A stretch of 64,000 nt of DNA from positions 21,228,888-21,292,887 of the forward strand of contig NC_063260.1 of assembly GCF_019578655.1 (NCBI RefSeq). The letters are read 5' to 3'. The stretch comes from Ricinus communis. Taxonomy: Eukaryota > Streptophyta > Magnoliopsida > Malpighiales > Euphorbiaceae. The notes beneath the pieces are model-generated. The model saw only the letters and a program-made list of their open reading frames with translations, had not been told where the DNA came from and searched no databases. The position numbers and the translations under genes are program-made. Numbering within the stretch: the first letter of the stretch is position 1; the number at the start of each line of letters is the position of its first letter. This document shows, piece by piece, positions 54,302 to 64,000 of this stretch.

Positions 54302-55770
54302 TTAGGCTTCTCCGTTTTGAATCCTTAAGAAACCAAGAGATGATTTTCCATTAAGTTTCTTTGAAAAATATGCTCTGAAGAAATTTGCGACTCCGATTTT
54401 CCTAAATAATGCTGGTTTCTCTGGAGTAATAAGGCTTGACGCCGGACCCATGTCTCCATCTAGTTTCAGGCTATAAAATGTGGCAATGGATATCCTCTCT
54501 TTCTCTCGGGGTTAACAGATGCCCTATACTCGATGCTTTCGCAAATTCCATTTGTCACAACTTGCGGATAATATTAAACTTCAGAGGTAACTGTCCTGGT
54601 CTGATATTAACTTTAATTGTTTTTATTTTTGCTACCAAGATTTCTATTTTATTTTCATATGAGTTAACTAAAGGGATACCCATAAACTTCGGATGGTGTG
54701 TCAGTTGGAAGAGGAATATGTTTTTAAAAGTCACTATATTAGATGCCATATATCTGTTAACAATTCAATAGATTAATTAAATTATCCATTAATGTGTCAT
54801 CTAATGTGGTAAATTCTAAGAGTATATTTCTATTCCAGCCGATATAGACCAGAATCTGTTTAAGTAAATTCAATTTGAAACTAACAAAGAAAGTTTATTA
54901 CTAAAAAGAAAAAAATAAAAATAAAATCATAAGGTCTAATTTTAGTAAAAAATGGGATAGTTACTCAACTTCAACTTCAGGCCACAATACTTTTTTATCA
55001 ATCTACTGTGAGATTCTAATAATAAGATCATAGAATGTTAAACTTAATTAATAAAAGACTTAGATTATTGATAAGTTGGTTGAAAGTTTTGATGCTCTCA
55101 GCCTAAGGTAATTTAGAAAAGGTAGGTGCGAATTATCTCTAGAATGTCACCAATTTTGAATAATAAAAGCATTAGGAAGTGGTTTAGCTAGCAGGAACCC
55201 ACTTCCCATCTGCTTCGTTGACTTGAAGGAGGATGGTGAGGCCAACTCCATAACTCAGGTTGTGGGCATGGAGGATAGTAGTTTATTCTCATTTTCTGGC
55301 ACCTTTTTTCAAATGTTTCTCTCATTTCTTTAGGTTCCATCCCCGGAGCTTTGGCCATAAAGTTGAAGATTCTCAAGGCAAAAAATTTCGTTTCCAATCG
55401 AGTAATATTTTAAGGTGGCCCTATACACATGCACATAAAAAGACTCGTAGTTAAAATCAGAGCCAATAAATTTATTTATTTTATAAAGGGATTGAACCTG
55501 CAATACTGTGTACAATGTCTACTCTTGAAATTTGCCTCTTATTACGATCAGGAAATTTCAGATTCTGAAAAAGAGAGAAGACCTGAATGGGACAGAAAGC
55601 TCGAAAAATAAGTGAGATTTCTTCAAATTATGTGGAAGAGCGATCATGTAGAAGATATTCCCAATCAAGTTTTTAGTTCACAAAGCCTCTCCAAATCCCA
55701 CCATTTCACCTTGTTTTTGCCAATATTTCCTTTTCTCTTCCATTGGCGGATTGAAGAATTCTTAATTTTG
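54302..55770 (-). pseudogene. 2-oxoglutarate/Fe(II) dioxygenase pseudogene (SRG1-like), copy E
   Basis: Remnants of exons 2, 3 and 4 remain in order. Exon 2 (about 55770-55583) reads EFFNPPMEEKRKYWQKQGEM and has an internal stop. Exon 3 (about 55465-55188) keeps MRINYYPPCPQPEL but then loses the segment with the HxD iron ligands; a shifted frame continues GLTILLQVNEADGKWVP and ends in a stop. Exon 4 (54560-54302) has the second iron-ligand His changed to Tyr (IEYRA in place of IEHRA), a frameshift before RISIATF, and ends LRIQNGEA. Exon 1 is absent. With two of three iron ligands deleted, one replaced and several frame breaks, no enzyme can be made. It is the oldest-looking copy in the cluster. 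Confidence 0.88.
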
Positions 55771-57793
55771 ATCTTCACTCTTTGTAATAGTGATACTCTT
55801 TCCTTATAATAGTTTTTTTTTTTAGTTTAATACTTAATCTTATTAGTGAATAGTTATAAAAAAAATACATAAATATCTTACTATATTATATAAATAAAAT
55901 TAAAAAAATTATATAATAAAATAAAACATAATATAATAAATATTTTTTAAAAATATTTATACAAACACTACTATATAAAGAAATATCTTTTAAAATAAAT
56001 TTTAGAAACTTTATTTTTTATCATAATATAGAGTATATTTCAATTTATAATTAGCTGAAATTCAACCTTCACAGACGGTGAGTCCAGCAGCATTTACTCT
56101 ATGACAAACTTTAGTTTATTGCCCCCCTATCTCCTTGTGTTTTGTCCCTCCTGACTTTCACAGCTTATCAAGCTATGATTTATAGGGTTAATTTCCCTCC
56201 GTTTTAGGGTAAATTGATAGGTAAAAAAAGTTCTCCAATTTAGAGTCATGGTGAAAGATTTGACCAACTTAAGGTAATCTTATTAGTTTACATAGCAAAG
56301 ATAAGTCATATTTCACCACTTTCAATGGGGAGACAATCTTGTATCCCTCCTCTTAAATGATTTAGAGAAAAAATTGTTTTGCGAATTTATTTTAATTGAA
56401 AAAGAATTTTGTATCTTCTGCCATTAATCGGTGGAGGGAGAAGAAACCAGGGGGGAGCCATAGCCGCCTAAATTTTTAAAAATTATGACTATTTTTAATA
56501 TTTCATTTAGTTAAAATTTACTAAAGGATAAATTTAATTTATATAAAAAATAATTAAAATAATAATATTGAAAAAGAGATTTTAGTGATATGAAATATAT
56601 TGATAAACTAATGTTGAATTTATTTAAAAATTTTACCGATTTTGTTAGAATTTAATTTAATTATAATAAATTTTACATAAATTTAATTATGTGAAATTCT
56701 AAATTAACTTTGACTTTCTTAAACTACATAAATTTTAAATTTATAAATAAATCTTATATATTTTATGTAATTCAATCAAACAAAATATTATTTTTTAATC
56801 TTATTAAAAAATAGCGTTATGAATTTTAACTCTCCCTTAAAGTCTTTTCATTATACTAAAATGTTAATTTGCCCTAAAATGGCAAAAAGCGCACATCATG
56901 TATGTGTGAGTGCCATAGTATTCTCCTTATTTACAGTTGTTATCAAAGTCGAAGTTGCGGATTTTGAAGGTTGTCTCAGCTGATCAGTTCCAGTGGCAAA
57001 GTCCGATTTTTCTTTTTTCGTCAAGTGTTGGGTGCGATAGAAAAATCTGCCTCCGGTTTCAAAAGAAAGAAAACCTGCTACCATTATCTAAAGATGGTCC
57101 CTTTGACAAAAGGACATTCATTGTATGCGGATAAGAACTCAAATCTAAAGTAAAAGAAAAAACCTGAATATAATATCATACCTCAAACTTAAGTTTCTAT
57201 TTAACTGAACGTTGAAAACATTGTACATTTAAATATTAATTGATCATCTTTCTTCTAGTTTAAACTTCAATAATTGAAGGTTATCAAATATTAATAGTTT
57301 TTTATAAGGTATTCGAATGTTTCTTTCGTTGCTTTTCTTATTCATGTAATTATGTTAATTTATTCTATATTTATTATAACTTGAAATTTTCTTTATTTTA
57401 ATTATTGATTAGTGTGAAGATTCAACATTCTTTTTTCCTTTTCCCCATAATCCGTCCATGGAGCCCAGTGAGTTGGATTTTGACTTATTTTATCTCCATA
57501 CCTGTTAAAAGAAAGAGCTTCGCAATGCCAAGGTTATTTTTAGTTCCAAGATTATTACTTTTTTGGATAACAGCAAAAAGGAAAATAAAAGAAGGAACTA
57601 GCTGGGCACTAATCTTGGCCAAGAAACTCCAACTTCATCATTTGGCAGCAATGGCAGTAATGCCTGCAGGATTATTACTTAAATTAAATCTATAGATTAA
57701 AAGATTTTACATAGAGACGACATTTGAAGATAATTATTGTATAGACACAACTGAGTTTCTTTATCCGTTTAGCTCTCATTCATTTTGCTGCCT
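55771..57793. other. Spacer with a duplicated dioxygenase promoter fragment
   Basis: The stretch 57240-57510 is clearly similar to 61205-61445, the upstream region of the intact dioxygenase gene: both contain GTTTAAACTTCAATAATTGA followed by AGGT and ATCAAAT, and later CCATGGAGC with GACTTATT. It is probably the promoter relic of the decayed copy E, whose exon 1 has been lost. The remainder is AT-rich and unassigned. Confidence 0.6.
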
Positions 57794-60700
57794 TCATTTC
57801 GGATTAATTCTAAGCACATCAACGTATGATTTTCCATCAAGTTTACGAGAAAAGAATCCTTTTATATAGTCTGTATATCCAATTTTTCTAAACGAAGCTG
57901 GAGTTTCAGGAGTAACAAGACTTGGCATTGGACCCACCTCTGCATCTAGTTTCGGGCTGCAAAATGTGGCAATGGAGAGTCTCTCTTTTGCTGAGTCCAC
58001 TATTGCTCTGTGCTCTATGCTTGGGTACATTCCATTTGTCAGAATCTGCCAATTTAACCATTTTTGGAAAGATATATCAGTATCACTAATATTATTTATA
58101 AAACTAAGACTAATATGCTTTAGTTTTGTGATACTAAGAGTGTGAAATTCCATTCAAGAATCAGCGTTTATGTTTGATCGAAATCTATCTAATAAAATAT
58201 AAAAAATTATTTATAAATACTAATATTCAATAATATACTGATAAACAATATATATATTATTAAACTGTTAAATTTTTTATTTTTATTTTCTAAATTGAAC
58301 CTTTAAATTTTTATTTTTGTTTTAATTGAAAACTCAAAAGTCTTTAATTAGACTAAAAATAAAAATACAAACCCTTAATATAATAAATAAAAATCTTACA
58401 AAATATATGTAAAAAGTGATTAATTTAAATAAAAAAAATATAAGAGCTCAATAAAAATAAATAAAAATTTTAGGAGTTGAATAGAATATAATGAGATTTG
58501 GTTAATTAATAGGCTTGTTAACAATTACCTCAAGAATGTCTCCAACGTTGATAACAAAAGCATTAGCGAGAGGCTTAATAGGAACCCACTTCCCATGTTT
58601 CTTGATTTGGAGTCTATCAGTTTCGTTTGCTTGTAAAAGGATGGTGAGGCCAGCAGCATCTGAATGTTGAGCGAGGCCAACGACCAGCTCTGGTTGCGGA
58701 CATGGAGGATAATAATTCATTCTCATCGACTGCCATCCTCCTTCGAAGATTTCCATCATATTCGTGGTTTCCATTTTTAGAGCTTTTGCCATTAAATTCA
58801 AAATTTCCGTTGCAAGATTTTCCATTTCTTTTGAGTAAGCTTCTACAACATCTCTATTGCAAAAAAAAAAAAAAAAAAAACAATTGGAGATAAATAAGTT
58901 AAAATACTTTTTTGAAAATATAGTTATAAAATTGTTCTTAATAAATAAAACATCTTATCCATGCGTGTGGTACTTTCATTAATCATCTTAGGAGCAGACA
59001 TTACGTTTAAGTAATAATAATAGAAAATCTCTTATAATTAAAATTATTAAAATCTAATTCAAATAATGTAGAAGTAGAGATTTTGGGTTAACAATTTTTC
59101 TTCTCCCTCAATCTTAACACTCTGCTTGGCGAAATTGAGAGTAAGTAAGATAAGTTTCTGTAAAGTAAATGAGGGTTGAATTTTAGAAGGTAAGGTAAAA
59201 TTTTAAATTTTACTTCATTTTGGGAAGAATGAATAATAAATGAAAGTTTTAGAAGATAATATAGATTTTTTAAACAATAACCTCTTCAAATCACTAAGTA
59301 GTGGATTGAGAAATGAAAGGTATTTTTCAAAAGCCTTCAAAAAATCTAAATTGTTAAAAAAATATAATTTGATCCTCAAATTTTTTATCAAAATTACAAT
59401 TCTACTGTAATAAAATTAATAATAATAACACTATCTACTTTATTTTAATAATTTAAAATTAAATTATATGAATTTTAATATTTTAATTAATATAAGTACT
59501 TTTAAGATATTTATATTTTACTAGAATTTAATTATGCTAAAAATTAGAGTAATTAAAGAAATATCATCTCCCAACTTTTCATTTTTTTTAAACTTTATAT
59601 CACAAATTAATTTTTCTTGATCCTGTCCAATTACCCAAGATGCAATCGCATAAATTGAAACAGCATTGAATTTGAATTTATAAATCTATATTTTTCTAAT
59701 TCTTCTTTTATTTTACTGCATGTAATTGATCTTTATTCTATATATTTTTTAAAAGGGATTTTTCCGGATTACTAGACAAACTTATAATTAATTAAAAAGA
59801 CTATTTTATTGGTATAATTAAATAATATAATAAGTATGAACAGGTATCTTGTAACTTTTATCTTGTAATAATTTTAAGTGTATTTTTTAGATAAGAAAAG
59901 TTATGTGCTATAAATTATGACAAAAATAAACATTTTATTATTAATTTTTTTTTATTTTATATGAATTCAATCACCATCACTCTAACAAGTTAGTATTATT
60001 TTATTTTTCATGTTTAATAATATAAATTTAGAACTTAACAATTTATAGCATCGTTGTTTGACCATAAAAAATTGATAGATAATCAGATGAATAAATTAGT
60101 GGCCAAATAATGAAATTAGGAGTTATTAAACTCTAAACCTATAGTATTATATTCGAGGATATGATAATAATAACTGGTATCGAAGTGTCTGTGATTGATT
60201 CTTTATAAATTGTAAATCTTAATAGTCACTATTTTATAAAATAATATATTTTTTCATTTGAAAAAAAAAATAGTTAAATTGGCCATGGAAGATTTTGAAA
60301 ATAATAACTAGCTCAAAGTTGTGAAGACTATCCACATGAATTAATTTGAGATGATTTATGAATAGAAAAATAACTCAATTGAGAGAGACAAGAAGTTAGG
60401 GCATGGATACCTTAATGGAAACGGGAAGTAAGGTAACAAATGGGGCTTCCTCAAATGAGTAGGGAGAGTGGTGACGTATACCATATCAGACCAGTCAAGT
60501 TTCTGCTCTTCAGACACAACAAAGGATTGGCCAAAGCCTTCAACATCTCCTTCTTTTTGACAAAATTTCTTCTTCTCATCAGTTGGAAGATTAAAGAAAT
60601 TTTGGACTTCTATCTTCAACTTCTCCACCAATGAAAGACTCACTCCATGGTTTATTAACTGCACCCCAGAAAATACATGTCCAGAAATTTATTTATTTAG

Positions 60701-61026
60701 TATTAGTTTGTTTCGGAGTTGGGAGTAATCAAGGAAAAGAAGAGCCCTCGAAAAGTGTTTACTCATACCTGGAAGAAGCCCCAATCTTTGCAAGCATGAT
60801 GAAATCTCTCCAACTCAGCATCCATGAATTGTTCAGAAAGCAATTTCTCCATGTCGATGACAGGAACTTGAGATGAAGAAGAAGAAGAAGTGGGAATAAA
60901 TGGAGGGTCTTGATCGGATCTAACATATCTAGTTGGGACTGTGGCTAATGATTTGTTTGCCAGCTCCTGAACGCTGGGCACTGGAAGAGAGCTTCCTAGC
61001 GTTAATGCTGTTACTTTTGATTCCAT
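57794..61026 (-). CDS. 2-oxoglutarate/Fe(II)-dependent dioxygenase (SRG1 / norcoclaurine-synthase-1-like), intact
   Basis: Four exons, 61026-60769, 60658-60411, 58853-58529 and 58045-57794, join in phase to 360 aa, the normal length of this family. The N-terminal DIOX_N domain includes VPVIDMEKLL, GFFQ|LINHGV and FFNLPTDEKKKF. The C-terminal 2OG-FeII domain has MRMNYYPPCPQPELVVGL, the iron ligands in QHSDAAGLTILL (H, D) and PSIEHRAIV (second H), and the 2OG-binding RLS in KERLSIATF. No metal ligand is missing. Relatives oxidise or demethylate alkaloids, flavonoids and other specialised metabolites; the substrate is not predictable. Intron 2 is 1.56 kb, the others are short. It is the only intact member of a local duplicate cluster. 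Confidence 0.93.
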
Positions 61027-61885
61027 TGCCTAGAACTACAAAGATAATTAAAATTAACTAAAGATTTGCTTAGCCATTGCCTTTTAGAGGCAACTGATAC
61101 ACACACCAACATCCATTATTTTTTTGGCAAAAGGCATATTATATTTTAGTCTTCTTTTTCATTTATTCATCTATTTCGTTCTAAGTGGTCCTATACTTCA
61201 TCCACTTGCCCTTCTGTTTAAACTTCAATAATTGAAGGTAATCAAATGTCTTATCGTCGCATGATTTGTCTAGTCAAACTATTTCATAATTATTTATATA
61301 ATTATGTTTAGTTTTTCTTTATACATAACTTACGATTCCCTTTATTATACTTGTTGATTGATATAAAAATTTAACATTTTTATTTTCTTCCCTTAATCCA
61401 TGGAGCACATTGAGTCGGACTTTGACTTATTCTATCTCATAATTATTTTCTCTATTATTAATTTGAATTAGGAGTTGAAAGCTGCCTACCCAATCAAAGA
61501 AAGAAATTCCATTTAAGTATGTTTTTTTAGATAAAAAGTAAGGTGGCTATAAATCATTATAAGAATAAATATCTCATTATTAAAATATTTTATTCGCAAG
61601 AATTTAATTATTATAAAATAAAATTAGAAATTGTTAAATTTTAAATTCAACTTATCAGACATGAGGAATACAATATTGATAGTTGGTCAAAACGACGATA
61701 GTTAAATCCTTGAGAATTATAAACTTTTAATAATAAAATACTAATTTTTGTTACGTTTTATAATAATGTATATTTTTTTAGTCTAAAAATATACATAGTT
61801 ACACAATAAAATCGCAGAGAATTTTTTGTACTTATTCTTAAATTATAACTAATCTGTGAGAGACAAGGAGCTAGGGTATGCATAC

Positions 61886-62811
61886 GTTAATGGAAGGAGG
61901 AAGTTAGGTAACAAATTGGGCTTCCTCAGATGAGTAGGGAGAGTGGTGATGTATACCATATCAGACCAGTCAAGTTTCTGTTCTTCAGACACAACAAAGA
62001 GTTGGCCAAAGCCTTCAATATCCCCTTCTTTTTGACAACATTTCTTCTTCTCATCAGCTGGAAGATCAAAAAAGTTTTGGACTTCTAACTTCAACTTCTC
62101 CACCAATGAAAGACACACTCCATGGTTTATTAGCTGCACGCCGTACACGCAAGACAATTTAAAACACCTAAAGAATTATATATTTATTTTACATAGTATT
62201 TGGTTGAAGTCTAAAATATTTATAGAATCTATTTTGAAATTAAAAATTTATATACTTGAAATGGAGTAAAAGTTAATTTAGTATTCTATATAATCAAATT
62301 TGTATGGAATTTATTATAACTAAACTAAATTTAAACTAAATATATAAAATTTTTAAATGAATTTTACATTAATAGGTCAATACATTCTATAATACAAAAG
62401 TATCTTTTTCGACTTTATTATTTATATTTTATTTTTTCTCTTATTTATTTTCTAAAATAATATTAATTTTTTTATAGATTTCAACTAAATATACCATTAG
62501 CTATGACTTGAAGTTGGGAATAGTCGAGGAAAAGAAGAGCCCTTGAAAAGTGTTTACTCGTACCTGAAGAACCCCCAATCTTTGCAAGCGTTATGAAATT
62601 TCTCCAACTCAGTATCCATGAATTGTTCAGAAAGCAATTTCTCCATGTCGATAACAGGAACTTGAGGTGAAGAAGAAGAAGAAGTGGGAATAAATGGAGG
62701 GTCTTGATCGGATCTAACATATCTAGTCGGGACTGAGGCTAATGATTTCTTTGCTAGCTCAGGCACTCGAAGAGAGCTTCCTAGCGTTAATGCTGTTGGT
62801 TTTAATTCCAT
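61886..62811 (-). pseudogene. Truncated dioxygenase duplicate, copy D (exons 1 and 2 only)
   Basis: Exon 1 (62811-62564) is nearly identical to that of the intact gene over VPTRYVRSDQDPPFIPTSSS and VPVIDMEKLLSEQFMD, with a 3-residue deletion after LRVP. The last bases read TTCTTCAG in place of TTCTTCCAG, a 1-nt loss that shifts frame when spliced to exon 2. Exon 2 (62133-61886) reads LINHGVCLSLVEKLKLEVQN and ends TTAAC|GTATGC where the intact copy has TTAAG|GTATCC. Exons 3 and 4 are absent; the intact gene's promoter begins about 0.4 kb further on. High identity to the intact gene suggests a recent, incomplete tandem duplication. Confidence 0.88.
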
Positions 62812-64000
62812 TGCCGTCAGAGAGATGTAACCACAAAGAAAAGTAATTACTAGAGATTTGCTTAGCCGTCGCCCTTCCAAAGGAAACTGATACACACGTT
62901 AACATCAATTATTTTTTTTGCTTCTTTATTAAGGAGGGACATACTGCTCTAGAATTTTCTTTTGTCTCTTACCATCATCAATGTGTGGATAGTGAAAACC
63001 GTAATGTGAGATTTATATCGAGGGATAAGTCTTATCTGTATCAATTTAAAAGATATACAAACTAACAAAAAAAATTTAAAAATCGCTATGTATTAATAAA
63101 ATTTTATGAAATTACTCATTATATTTGACTGAAATTTATAAAGAAATTTATTTTATTTGAAAAAAATATTTAAAAAAAAATAAAATAAAATAATTTCATA
63201 GAAAAAAATATTTTAGTGTTATGGAATATATTAACTTGCGAATGTGAGATTCATTTAAAAATTTTATTTAACTATATTTAATTTTACATAAATATAATTA
63301 TATATATAATTTTAAATTAATTTTTACTTCATGACATAAATTTTAAATTTATAAATAAATTTTATAAATTTACAAATAAAATCTTACTTTTCATTAAATT
63401 GAGAAAAAGTCCAGATGATATTGTATCGTAAAAGAGATATTGAAGTCCCCGGCAGAGTGACCACTCTCTCTGCTCATTTGAGGAAGCCCCGTTTGCTGAA
63501 CAACTTCCCTCTTCCGTTGACGAATTCCCTGCCTCTGTATCACTCTCAATTGAGAAATTTCTTTTCCTTAACAGTTGTCTGAAATTACTCAAAATCATGA
63601 ATATGTTTTCTAAGTTTGTTCTTAAAAAATCCTCCATGCCTCTCTTTTTCTTTCTGAAAAGGAAGTTATAAGGATAAATATTTCTTTTGCCAAAAAAAAC
63701 TTCAGATAAAGATTCACTTGTATGACATGACGTGTGATTCTCTTTAATAAAGAACGAAAGGAAATTGATGTTAACATGTGTCTCCGTTGACTTTAGAAGG
63801 CGATGGCTGAGCAAATCTCTAGTTATTTTATTTTTTTTGGCTAAATATATGAATGGCCCCTTAGACTTATCCTGTTTTTAGAATTAAGTCATTGAATTCA
63901 ATTATGATTCAATTAGAGTTTCCAACTATATCCATTATTATTTTAACTCCTTTCACTAACAGAAAGATTAAAATAATAATTTTTAACTAACACTATTAAT
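62812..64000. other. Cluster edge and right end of window
   Basis: The first about 110 bp upstream of copy D (62880-62920) share AACTGATACACAC and ATTATTTTTTT words with the intact gene's proximal promoter, then similarity stops. Besides the inverted exon 2 remnant the rest is AT-rich with nothing recognised. Confidence 0.45.
63400..63530 (+). pseudogene. Inverted remnant of dioxygenase exon 2, copy F
   Basis: On the plus strand, opposite to the other copies, 63462-63520 reads GTGACCACTCTCTCTGCTCA then TTTGAGGAAGCCCC, close to the 3' end of exon 2 in the intact gene; it translates to VTTLSAHLRKPRLLNNFPLP. Sequence before it is only weakly alignable to the QKLDWSDMVY part and has an inserted about 30-nt segment. 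No other exon is seen nearby. It marks an inversion or palindromic duplication at the cluster edge. Confidence 0.6.

Noticed and set aside
57405..57695. 96-aa plus-strand frame
   Set aside because: Overlaps the duplicated promoter block of the dioxygenase cluster; the matching block at 61.4 kb has no corresponding frame.
63362..63814. 150-aa minus-strand frame at the right end
   Set aside because: It runs antisense through the plus-strand dioxygenase exon 2 relic, so the frame is fortuitous.

Overview
This window is nuclear DNA of a dicot plant. It has short exons split by AT-rich GT-AG introns, poly(A) and (AT)n tracts, and plant-specific families: a DYW-type PPR protein, an AWPM-19/PM19L protein, a BAR-SH3 SH3P protein, plant ABCB transporters and SRG1-like dioxygenases. 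From memory, the gene order resembles two paralogous Arabidopsis regions at once: At5g46420 (RimM-like), At5g46430 (RPL32), At5g46460 (PPR), At5g46530 (AWPM-19) and At5g46540 (ABCB7); and At4g18050 (ABCB9), At4g18060 (SH3P3) and At4g18070. This suggests a eurosid that keeps a less fractionated version of the ancestral segment. The species cannot be fixed from the sequence alone.

Layout. 1-6.0 kb, minus strand: a gene joining a RimM-type domain to a UDP-sugar-pyrophosphorylase-like domain, cut by the left edge. 6.2-8.0 kb: a probable non-autonomous DNA transposon rich in GAGCTCGAG-type motifs. 8.8-10.8 kb, plus: RPL32, whose 1.46-kb first intron holds a cluster of box C/D snoRNAs. 11.9-14.1 kb, minus: an intronless PPR-DYW gene. 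15.4-16.3 kb, plus: AWPM-19. 18.2-20.05 kb, minus: an acidic plant-specific protein with a Lys-rich start. 24.2-30.3 kb, plus: SH3P3-like BAR-SH3 protein. 30.9-37.9 and 41.3-47.6 kb, minus: two tandem, apparently intact ABCB transporters with identical 12-exon structures. A frameshifted Lys/Glu-rich relic lies in intron 2 of the first, and a truncated ERF/AP2 fragment lies between them. 51.2-53.1 kb, plus: a putative 50-aa protein. 54.3-63.5 kb: a 2-oxoglutarate/Fe(II) dioxygenase (SRG1/NCS1-like) cluster with one intact gene and three decayed copies.

The most notable item is the snoRNA cluster in RPL32 intron 1. Five box C/D-like units lie in 0.9 kb, each with a terminal stem. Three have guides that match rRNA segments I recall: 18S AGAUAAAAGGUCAA (U45-type site), 18S GUGGUGGUGCAUG (U33-type site) and 25S CCGAAAGAUGGUGA (U51-type site). 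The first three units are diverged tandem copies, and only the middle one keeps a perfect 18S guide. A ribosomal-protein gene here therefore appears to co-produce guides for rRNA 2'-O-methylation. All gene models were spliced by hand and checked for phase; no similarity search could be run.
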